Positions 15,164-23,611 are shown, counted from the first letter of the stretch. The stretch: DNA of 33,945 bases from Bacteroidota bacterium (GCA_013285915.1 JABDGS010000039.1:1-33945), one strand, 5' to 3'. Program-made: numbers and translations. Notes: generated by a model not told the origin, from the sequence alone.

Positions 15164-16573
15164 ATGGAATTACAAAAATCAAAGTTGAAAGCCGGTGGCC
15201 AGGGCCCTATCCGCATGGAAAATTTTTTCCGGCGCTCGCTGGTAATTATAGCATTGGTTTTGGTTGTGTTAGTAGTAGGCATATTTTTAACGCTTGTTGT
15301 TCAGTCAATTCCATCCTTAAAGGCATTAGGCATCAAATATTTGTGGGGCAAAACATGGGATCCTGTCAACAACGTTTACGGTGCGCTGCCATTTTTGGTG
15401 GGTACCCTGCTTACATCATTTATTGCTTTAATTATTGCCATGCCTTTCTCTTATGCTATTGCTGTTTACCTTGGCGAGTTTAATACAAAAGGCTGGCTTT
15501 CAAATTTCTTAAAAAATATTGTTGACCTTATAGCCGCTGTTCCCTCAGTTATTTACGGTTTTTGGGGCTTTTTGGTATTAGTGCCGGCGGTGCAAGGCAT
15601 GGAGAACGCATGGAATGCAAAAAAAGTCGGCGAGTACAGAACGCTTAAACCCGATGATAATTCGCTGGTAATAAACGGTGATTCACTAAAGCTGAATACA
15701 GATTATATCCCGCTGTCTTATTCCGGTTCTGCAAGTATTGACGATAGCACTGTTAATGCAGTTATGCAGGAAAGTTCGCCGTTGCCGGATTCTGTAAAGC
15801 AAGGGCATCCTTTTATATACGATATTGGGCCGCTTGTTGCTGCAAACAAAGGCAAACCGGTTGCGAATATATATGACGGTATAAAACAGGTAGAGGCTCG
15901 TTTGTCCGGCAAAGGCGCAGCAGCATTACTGATTATAAACAGCTCAGGCATTGCAGACAGCCTGCAATTCAATAAAAAAGATACGACATCGCCATTGGAT
16001 ATTGCCGTAGTGTATATTACCGAGGCGGCTCGAAAAAAACATTTCGCTAACGTTTCTTCTGCTGCTTATACAGCAAACATACATGCCAGCGTGGCTGTAG
16101 TTGACCCTTACAATGTTGACCCTTACGGCACCGGCATATTTACATCGTCAATAATATTGGCGATAATGATAATACCATACGCTGCTTCAATGGGGAGGGA
16201 ACTTATAAAAATGGTGCCTTCAGCATTAAAAGAAGGCGCTTACGCGCTGGGCGCCACCCGTTACGAGGTAATAAAAAGTGTGGTTATACCGTACACAAAA
16301 TCTGGCCTCGCTGCTGGTGTGCTGCTTTCACTGGGCCGTGCGCTGGGCGAAACAATGGCGGTTACAATGGTTATTGGCAACTCGCCCATAATGCCAAAAG
16401 GCATCTTTTCGCTTGGGCATACCATGGCCAGTGTGGTGGCTAATGAGTTTGCCGAGGCAGATCATACCGTTTATACATCTGCGTTGGTTGAGCTTGGGCT
16501 GGTGCTGTTTTTGTTAACGGTAACTATAAACATGATTGGCAAAGGCATAATAAAACGTTTTACCAATGAATAG
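15164..16573 (+). CDS. pstC: Phosphate ABC transporter permease PstC with a large periplasmic insertion
   Basis: PstC is one of the two channel-forming membrane subunits. The outer parts match ordinary PstC closely: GIKYLWGKTWDPVNNVYGALP, the AAVPSVIYGFWGF span, and after the insertion the coupling loop KEGAYALGATRYEVIKSVVIP, then LGRALGETMAVTMVIGNS and NEFAEADHTVYTSALVELG. The usual length is about 300-320 residues, and this one has 469. The excess, residues about 146-318, sits in the loop between spans 3 and 4, which is periplasmic in PstC. Within it, DYIPLSYSGSASID (180-193), GKGAAALLIINSSG (249-262) and SPLDIAVVYITEAARKKHF (276-294) resemble the protease-associated (PA) domain as found in M28 peptidases. 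No catalytic metal-binding peptidase motif is present. It overlaps pstA by 8 bases. Confidence 0.95.
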   Translation: MELQKSKLKAGGQGPIRMENFFRRSLVIIALVLVVLVVGIFLTLVVQSIPSLKALGIKYLWGKTWDPVNNVYGALPFLVGTLLTSFIALIIAMPFSYAIAVYLGEFNTKGWLSNFLKNIVDLIAAVPSVIYGFWGFLVLVPAVQGMENAWNAKKVGEYRTLKPDDNSLVINGDSLKLNTDYIPLSYSGSASIDDSTVNAVMQESSPLPDSVKQGHPFIYDIGPLVAANKGKPVANIYDGIKQVEARLSGKGAAALLIINSSGIADSLQFNKKDTTSPLDIAVVYITEAARKKHFANVSSAAYTANIHASVAVVDPYNVDPYGTGIFTSSIILAIMIIPYAASMGRELIKMVPSALKEGAYALGATRYEVIKSVVIPYTKSGLAAGVLLSLGRALGETMAVTMVIGNSPIMPKGIFSLGHTMASVVANEFAEADHTVYTSALVELGLVLFLLTVTINMIGKGIIKRFTNE

Positions 16574-17423
16574 TAAGTACAACGTAAAAGTAAAATACCG
16601 GCTTGGCAAAAGCGCTTTTTACAAAGGCTTCGTAATATTCTTTGCCTTTTTGGTAGCGGTACCGCTGGCGGTAATTATTGGATATATTTTTAAAGAAGGT
16701 ATTACTAAAATAAATTGGGATTTTTTAACCAAAATACCAAAGCCTGCCGGCGAAAAAGGCGGGGGCATTGCCAATGCGCTCGTGGGCAGCATTATTATAG
16801 TGCTGATGTCATCAGTAATTGCTATACCTGTAGGTATATTGTGCGGCGTATATTTAAGTGAAAATAAAAAAGGCCGCCTGGCATACTGGAGCCGCCTTTG
16901 TGTTGATGTTTTACAGGCTGTGCCGAGTATTGTAATAGGTATGATAGCGTATTTATGGATCGTTAAGCCCACAGGCGGCTTTTCAGCCTATGCAGGCAGT
17001 ATAGCTTTGGGTATTATGATGATGCCTATTGTAATACGCTCAACCGAAGAAACATTAAACCTGCTGCCGGGTTCTTTAAAAGAAGCGGGCCTCGCGCTTG
17101 GGCTGCCTTACAATAAAGTTATATTAAGAATACTGGTGCCCTGCGGTATAAGCGGCATACTTTCGGGCGTAATACTTTCCATAGCCAGGATAGCCGGCGA
17201 AACAGCCCCGCTTATATTTACCGCTCTTGGCAACTCCTTTTTTAGTGTAAACATTACCAAGCCGATGGCCACGCTGCCGGTGGTTATTTACAAATATGCA
17301 ACTGACGCGCAAAACGAGCTGCACGACCTGGCCTGGGGTGGCTCACTTATACTATTAGTAAGCGTACTAACATTAAACATTGTAACTAAATTAGCAACAA
17401 AACGATGGAACGTCCAATTATAA
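16566..17423 (+). CDS. pstA: Phosphate ABC transporter permease PstA
   Basis: This 285-residue protein is the second membrane subunit of the phosphate transporter, partner of PstC. Six hydrophobic spans are visible. The family blocks GGGIANALVGSIIIVLMSSVIAIPVGILCGVYLSE, LQAVPSIVIGMIAYLW, the coupling loop LKEAGLALGLPYNKVILRILVPCGISGI and ARIAGETAPLIFTALGN are in the usual order. Length is normal, without the kind of insertion found in PstC. The start overlaps the end of pstC by 8 bases and the end overlaps pstB by 19 bases, so all three genes are translated in a coupled fashion. Confidence 0.96.
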   Translation: MNSKYNVKVKYRLGKSAFYKGFVIFFAFLVAVPLAVIIGYIFKEGITKINWDFLTKIPKPAGEKGGGIANALVGSIIIVLMSSVIAIPVGILCGVYLSENKKGRLAYWSRLCVDVLQAVPSIVIGMIAYLWIVKPTGGFSAYAGSIALGIMMMPIVIRSTEETLNLLPGSLKEAGLALGLPYNKVILRILVPCGISGILSGVILSIARIAGETAPLIFTALGNSFFSVNITKPMATLPVVIYKYATDAQNELHDLAWGGSLILLVSVLTLNIVTKLATKRWNVQL

Positions 17424-18163
17424 GCAGCACAAACTTTAATGCATATTTTGGCAACAACCATGTTGTAAAAAATGTGAACATTGAGATACCCAAAAACAAT
17501 GTGATAGCCGTAATGGGCCCGTCAGGTTGCGGTAAAACAACGTACCTGCGCTGCATTAACCGTATGCATGAACTGATACCCGGCGCAAGAAGCGAGGGCA
17601 AAATGATGATAAATGATGAAGATGTTTATGAAATGCACCCAATTTTTGCACGCCTTAAAATAGGCATGGTGTTTCAAAGGCCCAATCCTTTTCCTAATCT
17701 AAGCATTTACGACAACGTAATTGCCGGGTATAAGCTAAATGGCTTAAAGCTGCCAAAAAACGAAAAGGACAGTATTGTTGAGGGTGCACTTACAAAATCT
17801 GCCTTGTGGAAAGAAGTAAAAGACTCTCTTCATAAAAAAGGCACTTTTCTTTCAGGTGGCCAGCAGCAGCGTTTGTGCATAGCGCGTGCTATTGCTATGG
17901 AACCAGAAGTGTTATTACTTGATGAACCTACTTCAGCACTTGACCCCATTTCAACATCAAGCATCGAAGAATTGCTGCACGACCTTAAAAAGAACTTCAC
18001 GTTAATTATTGTTACGCACAATATGCAGCAGGCTGCGCGTGTTAGCGATAAAACCGCCTTTTTTTATGTGGGAGAACTGGTTGAATATGATGATACAAGA
18101 AAAATGTTCACCAACCCTTCTGACACCCGCACACAGAATTATATAACGGGCAGGTTTAGTTAA
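17405..18163 (+). CDS. pstB: Phosphate ABC transporter ATP-binding protein PstB
   Basis: This 252-residue ATPase powers PstSCA. It has Walker A GPSGCGKTT, the PstB-specific stretch YLRCINRMHELIPGARSEG, Q-loop GMVFQRPNPFPNLSIYDNV, signature LSGGQQQRLCIARAIA, Walker B VLLLDEPTSALDP, and the H-loop histidine in IIVTHNMQQAARVSD. The C-terminal FYVGELVEYDDTRKMFTNP and TRTQNYITGRFS are typical of PstB. All catalytic residues are present, in contrast to the degenerate ATPase at 6238-6885. phoU follows after 38 bases in the same unit. Confidence 0.97.
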   Translation: MERPIISSTNFNAYFGNNHVVKNVNIEIPKNNVIAVMGPSGCGKTTYLRCINRMHELIPGARSEGKMMINDEDVYEMHPIFARLKIGMVFQRPNPFPNLSIYDNVIAGYKLNGLKLPKNEKDSIVEGALTKSALWKEVKDSLHKKGTFLSGGQQQRLCIARAIAMEPEVLLLDEPTSALDPISTSSIEELLHDLKKNFTLIIVTHNMQQAARVSDKTAFFYVGELVEYDDTRKMFTNPSDTRTQNYITGRFS

Positions 18164-18201
18164 TTATTTACATTTATGATCTTTTTAAATAAGATATATA
18201 C

Positions 18202-18864
18202 ATGACACAGTTAGAGACCGAAATACAGCTTTTAAAGGAAGAGGTTAAAAATATGTGGAGCCTTGTAAACTCGCAGCTTGTAAAAGCAAGGACTTCCCTT
18301 CTCAGTTTTGATAAAGACCTTGCCCGCGAAGTGATACTGAAAGAAAAAAGGGTTAATGGATCGGAACTGAAGATTGACAGGGATTGCGAGAACATGTTTG
18401 CGCTTTATACACCTGTTGCAATTGACCTGCGCTTTTTACTGGCTGTTTTGAAAATAAACTCAAACCTGGAAAGGATCGGCGACATTGCTGAAGGCATTGC
18501 AAAATATGTGCTAAGCACGCAGGAGCCTATTTCTGCAGAGCTGGTTGCTGCTACAAACCTGGCAGATATGTACAACGAGGCTATGATAATGCTGGAAGAT
18601 ACGGAAAACGCATTTGAGCGCGAGGACACCTCGCTTGCAAGGGGAGTGTTTAAAAAAGACGAAGTGCTGGATGATATCAACAGAAAGGCTAACCAATCTA
18701 TAATAGCTTATCTGGAAAACTATCCTAAAGATATTGATGCATCATTATACGCACTTTCCATTATAAGAAAATTAGAGCGTGTGGGCGACCAGGCAAAAAA
18801 TATTGCTGAAGAAATCATATTCTACCTTGAAGCAAAAGTGCTAAAGCATAGCAATAAAAACTAA
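18202..18864 (+). CDS. phoU: Phosphate signalling protein PhoU
   Basis: This 220-residue protein has two repeated three-helix bundles. It links the state of the Pst transporter to the PhoR/PhoB two-component pair and keeps the Pho response off when phosphate is plentiful. The metal-site motif of each half is visible: VNGSELKIDRDCENMFALYTPVAIDLRFLLAVLKINSNLERIGDIAEGI in the first and DEVLDDINRKANQSIIAYL...RKLERVGDQAKNIAEEIIFYL in the second. It is last in the porin-pst unit, ends at a strong hairpin terminator, and lies tail-to-tail with phoR. Confidence 0.95.
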   Translation: MTQLETEIQLLKEEVKNMWSLVNSQLVKARTSLLSFDKDLAREVILKEKRVNGSELKIDRDCENMFALYTPVAIDLRFLLAVLKINSNLERIGDIAEGIAKYVLSTQEPISAELVAATNLADMYNEAMIMLEDTENAFEREDTSLARGVFKKDEVLDDINRKANQSIIAYLENYPKDIDASLYALSIIRKLERVGDQAKNIAEEIIFYLEAKVLKHSNKN

Positions 18865-18901
18865 TTGCTGTAACAACCATAATTACTTCTTCAAATTTTG
18901 T

Positions 18902-18943
18902 AAAATGATGAACTGAGCACAGGCACACTTCATCATTTTTTTT
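18902..18943. terminator. Hairpin terminator between phoU and phoR (probably bidirectional)
   Basis: AAAATGATGAA (18902-18912) pairs perfectly with TTCATCATTTT (18929-18939) across a 16-base loop. Eight T residues run to 18943 on the plus strand. The A-rich left arm gives a shorter T run on the minus strand. The position between convergent genes suits both. Confidence 0.8.
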
Positions 18944-18982
18944 GTATAGGCTTTCCCGGTATGAAAAATTTGTAATTCAGCA

Positions 18983-20038
18983 TTACTGCATTGTGGCTTT
19001 TGCAGCCAGGGTAAACCCTATTGTAGTACCAACATCAAGTTTACTGCGTGCATGTATGGTTTGGCCGTGGGCCTCAATTATATGTTTACATATGGCCAAC
19101 CCCAGCCCTGTACCGCCTACGTTGCGGCTTCTTCCGCTGTCGGTACGGTAAAACCGCTCAAATATGCGGCCCAGGTGTTCTTCGGCAATGCCAATTCCGT
19201 CATCACTTATCTCAATTAATACGTGGCTTTCATCGGTTTTATAAATACTCGCGGTAATATGCCCATCCTGTTTTCCGTATTTGGTGGCATTTTCAACAAG
19301 GTTTATCAATACCTGTAAAATTTTCTCCTTGTCTGCAAAAACGGTCATAGGTTGTTCACACCCTTTTTTTATAGCGGCCTTAATATTGCGCTGCACAGTT
19401 TTTATTGACAGCGTTTCAAATACTTCCTTTAACAGGTCCTGTACAATAAAATTTTGTTTGTATAATGGCTGTTCGCCACTTTCAAGCCTGGTTATAGCAT
19501 CAAGGTCGTTAACAAGATTAACCATGCGCTCAACGTTCTTTGCTGCGTTTTCCAAAAACTTTGTATTAACTGATGGGTCGTCAATAGCGCCATTCAGCAA
19601 AGTATCTACATAGCCCTGTATAGCAAAAATTGGGGTCTTAAACTCGTGCGAGAGGTTTTGTAAAAATTGCTTGCGGTAGGCCTCGTTGCTTTGCAGCACT
19701 TCAATCTCTTCTTTTCTTTGTTCAGCCCATTTTTCTACATCTTCTTTTACTTCCTCAAGGCCCTTTGGCGGCAAAATGTATTTGTAATACATTTCCTCTT
19801 TTTTACTGGCCTTGGTTTGGTAAATAAATTTGTATATAAGCTTAACCTTGCGGTTTATAAACGATTCAAGCACATAACGCACAAGAAAAAAAGTGCCCCC
19901 GAAAAAAATGGCAAAAAACACCATAGCCGTTGTTAAATTACCTTTAACAACGTAAAATGCCGTACCAACCGGTACTGACAATATGCAAGCCGTAATTACA
20001 GATAAGTGACCCGGAGATAAATTTTTTGTTTTAAACAT
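18983..20038 (-). CDS. phoR: PhoR-type sensor histidine kinase
   Basis: This 351-residue membrane kinase probably senses phosphate status through PstSCAB/PhoU. Two adjacent membrane spans (about 13-31 and 37-55) leave almost no periplasmic loop. A charged helical linker (62-125) follows instead of the PAS domain found in E. coli PhoR. The HisKA box is FLQNLSHEFKTPIFAIQGYVDTL with phosphorylated H131. The ATPase domain shows the N box NLVENATKYG, the G1 box DDGIGIAEEHLGRIFERFYR and G2 GGTGLGLAICKHI. It is encoded 50 bases after the response regulator and is convergent with phoU. The Pho assignment rests on this neighbourhood and on resemblance to phylum PhoR proteins. Confidence 0.88.
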   Translation of the reverse strand: MFKTKNLSPGHLSVITACILSVPVGTAFYVVKGNLTTAMVFFAIFFGGTFFLVRYVLESFINRKVKLIYKFIYQTKASKKEEMYYKYILPPKGLEEVKEDVEKWAEQRKEEIEVLQSNEAYRKQFLQNLSHEFKTPIFAIQGYVDTLLNGAIDDPSVNTKFLENAAKNVERMVNLVNDLDAITRLESGEQPLYKQNFIVQDLLKEVFETLSIKTVQRNIKAAIKKGCEQPMTVFADKEKILQVLINLVENATKYGKQDGHITASIYKTDESHVLIEISDDGIGIAEEHLGRIFERFYRTDSGRSRNVGGTGLGLAICKHIIEAHGQTIHARSKLDVGTTIGFTLAAKATMQ

Positions 20039-20088
20039 CCTGTCTTTTGTTCATTTCAAACGCTAAAGTATTATTTCCGCTAAAGTTA

Positions 20089-20766
20089 TTACAGCTCAAA
20101 TTTATAACCTACTCCTTTAACGGTGGTAATACAGTCAACGCCTAATTTTTGACGGATCTTTCTTATATGCACATCAATTGTCCTGTCCCCCACAATTACA
20201 TCGTTGCCCCATACCTGGCTAAGAATTTCGTTGCGTAAAAAAACCCGTCCCGGGCGCGATGCCAGCAAATACAGCAGCTCAAATTCTTTTTTGGCAAGCA
20301 TAACTTCATTTTTATTTATGGTTACCAAAAACTTTTCAGGGTCAATAATAACATTACCCAGCTCTATTGTTTTGCCGGCTTCTTTATGCAGCCTTCTAAA
20401 CACGGCATTTACCCTGCTAACCAGTACTTTTGGGCTTATGGGTTTGCTTATGTAGTCATCAGCGCCTGATTCAAGCCCTTTTACCTGCGATGCTTCATCG
20501 TTAAGTGCTGTAAGAAAAATGATCAGCATGTCATCAAACATATCGTTGGCACGCAAAATGCGGCAAACTTCTATACCCGTTTTGTGGGGCATCATAATGT
20601 CAAGAATGGCCAGGTCGGGGTGAATTTGGCGCGCCTTTTCAAGGGCGTCATTACCATCTTTAGCTGTGTAAACTTCGTATCCCTCTCTTGTAAGGTTATA
20701 ATGAATAATCTCCAGTATGTCGTTCTCATCGTCAGCAACCAGTATTTTTTTAGCTTTGGGTTCCAT
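20089..20766 (-). CDS. phoB: PhoB-type response regulator (OmpR family)
   Basis: This 225-residue regulator has a receiver domain with D12-D13 and phosphoacceptor D56 in DLAILDIMMP, the conserved threonine in FLTALND and lysine in YISKPIS. These are followed by a winged-helix DNA-binding domain (about 130-225; FELLYLLASRPGRVFLRNEIL, VIVGDRTIDVHIRKIRQKLG, ITTVKGVGYKFEL). The ATG at 20766 was chosen over a TTG 6 bases earlier. It heads a two-gene unit with phoR and is divergent from the large exported protein gene. The obvious candidate target is the 11-bp-period repeat at 12478-12519. Confidence 0.9.
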   Translation of the reverse strand: MEPKAKKILVADDENDILEIIHYNLTREGYEVYTAKDGNDALEKARQIHPDLAILDIMMPHKTGIEVCRILRANDMFDDMLIIFLTALNDEASQVKGLESGADDYISKPISPKVLVSRVNAVFRRLHKEAGKTIELGNVIIDPEKFLVTINKNEVMLAKKEFELLYLLASRPGRVFLRNEILSQVWGNDVIVGDRTIDVHIRKIRQKLGVDCITTVKGVGYKFEL

Positions 20767-20862
20767 TAACAATATATTTACACAAAAATAATTTTACAAT
20801 ATAGTATAATCTTACTTAGTGCATTATATTATTGTTAAGGGGGTATATTGTAGCTTTGGTAA

Positions 20863-20870
20863 TATTTTTG
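20863..20870 (+). promoter_or_regulatory. TATTTTTG -7 element for the 712-residue exported protein gene
   Basis: The element fits TAnnTTTG and ends 13 bases before the ATG at 20884 and 28 before the one at 20899. It sits in the 117-bp divergent gap with phoB. No PhoB-box-like repeats are seen here. Confidence 0.5.
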
Positions 20871-20883
20871 CACTTGTAACTGA

Positions 20884-23022
20884 ATGCGTAACCTTAGAAT
20901 GAAGAAATTTTATATTGTTGTAGTTTTTTTTTGCGTATCGGCGGTAATACAGGCACAACCGCCTGCCAATATCCCCTCTGGCCGCAGCTATTTTCACGAG
21001 CAAATTGATAACAGCCAAAAAGCTATTTTAAAACTCAATGGTGTTGAGGGCGCTGTTGCAAATGCAGCCACAGCACAAATTGACGGGCTGCAATCTGCCA
21101 TTGAAGCCGATGCCGCACTTGATAACAATGGGAAGCTGAAATTTTTACGTGGCCTTAGTGAATCCCTTACCAGTTATATAAATGGCTGTCGCAGCAACAG
21201 GTATGATGTTGATATGCTCATTCCATTCTTAAGTGGCTTTAAACAATGTATACCGCTTGAAGAAGCAAACAAATCAATTGCGGGGGTTGTGCGTACTACG
21301 GCCCGGAAAAATTATGATGCGGGACAGTTGCTGCTAAACAATTTTGCCTACGAGAAAAATGTTGGTGTTAAAGAAGCTAACGACGAGCTTACCTCCGAAT
21401 CTTTAAGGCTGCACCCTGAAAATATTATACCAACACTAAGTGAGCACCCTGACCTGCCAAACGCCGACAGCTTTATTATTGTAATTGCCAATAAAGACCC
21501 CGAAATAATATATACCCATGCAGCCGCTTCTGACGGGCTTGCTGAGCGTATACATAAAAACCCCGACACGCTGGTTAAAATTATATACCGCATGGCCAAA
21601 ATGCCTACGGGGCGCCAGTACTTTCCCTTTCTTGACGAGATATACGCCGGCAATATGACCTTTGAACAAATAGATTCCGCCATTGATAATAACAGTAAAT
21701 ATTACAAGCTGCTTGTAAAAACAGAGATTGATTATGCTGACCGTGTGCGCCACCGCGATATGCCACTTGCAAAAAAAGATATGGATGGCAGAATCTCAAG
21801 CAAAGCGCTTGAAGTATATATAAACGAAATAAATGCACTGCATGAGTCGCCTGACAATGTGCGGTTTAAGGTTATTGACAACCTTTCGCCTGAAGAATTA
21901 TATTACCTGGCGGTAAGCACTGAAGAAGAGATATATACATCCAGTTACGTTAGGGGCGTTTACCCGCGTATATGGAAAAGAATGTCAAGGGCCGATAGTT
22001 TGCTGATGAATGTGCGCTTTGACCATTTTAAAAAATGGATTAAGATGGCGGCAAACTACAACGACCTGGACGATTTTTTGAAAAGAATGGATAAACAAAG
22101 TTCAGAGGTTTTGATGAAGGCATTTGTAAAGGGGCTTGATAAAACAAATAACCTTGAAGACGCGGTTGATGTTGCCAACTCATACGCCAGCATAGCTGAT
22201 AAGCAGGTGCAGAAGCTTGTTTTAAACGAGGTGCAGTATAACCTGCAAAAAGCTAAGGCCGGCAATAACAGGCGCGGCACTGATATTTACAGTATTCTTA
22301 ATATCCTGTTTCTTTCAATGGATAGTACAAACCACGTAGATGTGTCAAAATTATTGGGTATACCACCTGTTTATTATATGCCTAATAAAAACCTGCAGGA
22401 TTCAGCGGGTACCATTTATGTACAGCAGTTTTTTTATGGGGACGAGGATGGCAGGAATGGCTACGACCAGTTCAGGGGATTGTTTGATAACAGCAACTGG
22501 AAAGTAACAAGCACTGCACAATGGGTTGTGCATACGTCAACAACCAAAGGCGCAAAAGTGGTGATATATTCAAACAAACCCCTGGACGAAAAAAAGAACC
22601 TTGATGCGGATGCCCAAAAAGCGCTTGTAGAATATCTTGATACAAACGGTATAGGCCCAACTATAGTTATACACCGCGGGCATAGTTATTACCTGCGGTC
22701 AACATTACAGCAATTGCCATCTTCAGCTGAAATTGTGGTGCTGGGCAGTTGCGGGGGTTATCAAAGCCTTAATAAGGTGCTCACCACCTGCCCAACAGCG
22801 CATATAGTAGCAAGTAAGCAAACAGGCAGTCAGCAAATAAACGGGCCGCTTATAAAGGGAATAATGGATGTTTTACGGCAGGGTAAAACACTTAACTGGC
22901 AGGTATTATGGGCTAATTTAGCAAGCCAGGGCTTGCCAAAAGACCTGTTCAACGACTATATTCCACCCTATAAAAACCTCGGCGCATTATTTATTATGGC
23001 TTATAACCATATACAACAATAG
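20884..23022 (+). CDS. Large exported protein of unknown function with a caspase-like (clan CD) C-terminal His/Cys pair
   Basis: The product has 712 residues from this ATG. A second ATG 15 bases on (MKKFYIVVVFFCVSAVIQAQ) gives a cleaner signal peptide and may be the true start. I do not recognise a named family. Residues about 45-500 are mostly helical with acidic stretches. The last 210 residues are alpha/beta. There, a hydrophobic strand leads to a histidine pair (TIVIHRGHS, H597/H600) and a second strand leads to a cysteine (IVVLGSCGGYQ, C623). This strand-HxGH and strand-xSC spacing resembles clan CD peptidases and CHAT domains. Activity is unproven: it is inference from a short motif. 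Because it has a signal peptide and no membrane anchor, it probably acts in the periplasm or outside. It has its own promoter and is divergent from phoB. Confidence 0.75.
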   Translation: MRNLRMKKFYIVVVFFCVSAVIQAQPPANIPSGRSYFHEQIDNSQKAILKLNGVEGAVANAATAQIDGLQSAIEADAALDNNGKLKFLRGLSESLTSYINGCRSNRYDVDMLIPFLSGFKQCIPLEEANKSIAGVVRTTARKNYDAGQLLLNNFAYEKNVGVKEANDELTSESLRLHPENIIPTLSEHPDLPNADSFIIVIANKDPEIIYTHAAASDGLAERIHKNPDTLVKIIYRMAKMPTGRQYFPFLDEIYAGNMTFEQIDSAIDNNSKYYKLLVKTEIDYADRVRHRDMPLAKKDMDGRISSKALEVYINEINALHESPDNVRFKVIDNLSPEELYYLAVSTEEEIYTSSYVRGVYPRIWKRMSRADSLLMNVRFDHFKKWIKMAANYNDLDDFLKRMDKQSSEVLMKAFVKGLDKTNNLEDAVDVANSYASIADKQVQKLVLNEVQYNLQKAKAGNNRRGTDIYSILNILFLSMDSTNHVDVSKLLGIPPVYYMPNKNLQDSAGTIYVQQFFYGDEDGRNGYDQFRGLFDNSNWKVTSTAQWVVHTSTTKGAKVVIYSNKPLDEKKNLDADAQKALVEYLDTNGIGPTIVIHRGHSYYLRSTLQQLPSSAEIVVLGSCGGYQSLNKVLTTCPTAHIVASKQTGSQQINGPLIKGIMDVLRQGKTLNWQVLWANLASQGLPKDLFNDYIPPYKNLGALFIMAYNHIQQ

Positions 23023-23044
23023 GCATACAACAAAACAATAACTA

Positions 23045-23145
23045 AACACTCAATATTCTCCAATGGAGTCCCTGGGACAATGCTCAATATTCAATGAAAA
23101 CTTGTGACTGCGTAATTGTCTTTCTTTACTTGAATATTGAGTGTT
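23045..23145. repeat. 14-bp inverted repeat pair with a third partial copy
   Basis: AACACTCAATATTC (23045-23058) and its exact reverse complement (23132-23145) flank 73 bases that hold a partial direct copy (CTCAATATTC, 23083-23092) and the palindrome GTCCC-T-GGGAC (23069-23079 region). It lies between convergent genes. Words of this type recur in intergenic DNA of this phylum, so a dispersed repeat is more likely than a terminator. Confidence 0.55.
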
Positions 23146-23199
23146 GAATATTTAAGTCGGGCGTAATTGGCTTCCTGCGTTGCCAAATATTTTCAGGCA

Positions 23200-23502
23200 C
23201 TATCTTCTTCTCCAGTGTCCCGGCACCCAGTTCCAGCCGCCATAGGCCCTTCTCCAGTGGCCTGTAATCCAAACTTCGTGCGGTCGCGGCTCAATCCAGT
23301 AACCGGGTTTCCACACATAATTATTATTTGTCCACGCCCATTCTCCCTCAATCCAAACATGCCTTGGCGATGGCGCTGCAGGGCGTACAATTACTGGCGC
23401 TACAGGCTGAATTTTTACAAAAACCCTTTGCGCATGGCTCACCTCGCTTATGCCGGTAAGCAGGCTAAAGATTAATAAGCCCTTTACAATGATCTTTTTC
23501 AT
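23200..23502 (-). CDS. Small exported WxxGxW-repeat protein
   Basis: This 100-residue protein has a signal peptide (MKKIIVKGLLIFSLL...SHAQ) and a mature part of about 75 residues. The mature part has four W-x-x-G-x-W units: WIEGEW, WKPGYW, WITGHW and WVPGHW. This is the YXWGXW/WxxGxW repeat family seen in many small periplasmic proteins; its function is unknown. The ATG at 23502 was chosen because the signal peptide starts there. The open frame extends 22 residues upstream without sense. The C terminus is a short arginine run. It is divergent from glyS. Confidence 0.8.
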   Translation of the reverse strand: MKKIIVKGLLIFSLLTGISEVSHAQRVFVKIQPVAPVIVRPAAPSPRHVWIEGEWAWTNNNYVWKPGYWIEPRPHEVWITGHWRRAYGGWNWVPGHWRRR

Positions 23503-23579
23503 GGTGGTATTTTTTAATATTGACTGCGTTAATATCTCCGGGTTTAAAATGCATTTTGTTCGGCACAAATTTGCTGCCA

Positions 23580-23611
23580 GTTGCTGTTGTTGCCCGCATC
23601 TGTTATCTTTG
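23580..23611 (+). promoter_or_regulatory. glyS promoter, possibly giving a leaderless message
   Basis: GTTG at 23580-23583, a 20-base spacer and TATCTTTG at 23604-23611 match the -33/-7 pattern of this phylum well. The ATG begins 8 bases after the -7 element, so the transcript may start at or within a few bases of the start codon. Confidence 0.6.

Noticed and set aside
23023..23199. Intrinsic terminator between the convergent genes
   Set aside because: The inverted arms are 73 bases apart and no T run follows, so a repeat is the better description.
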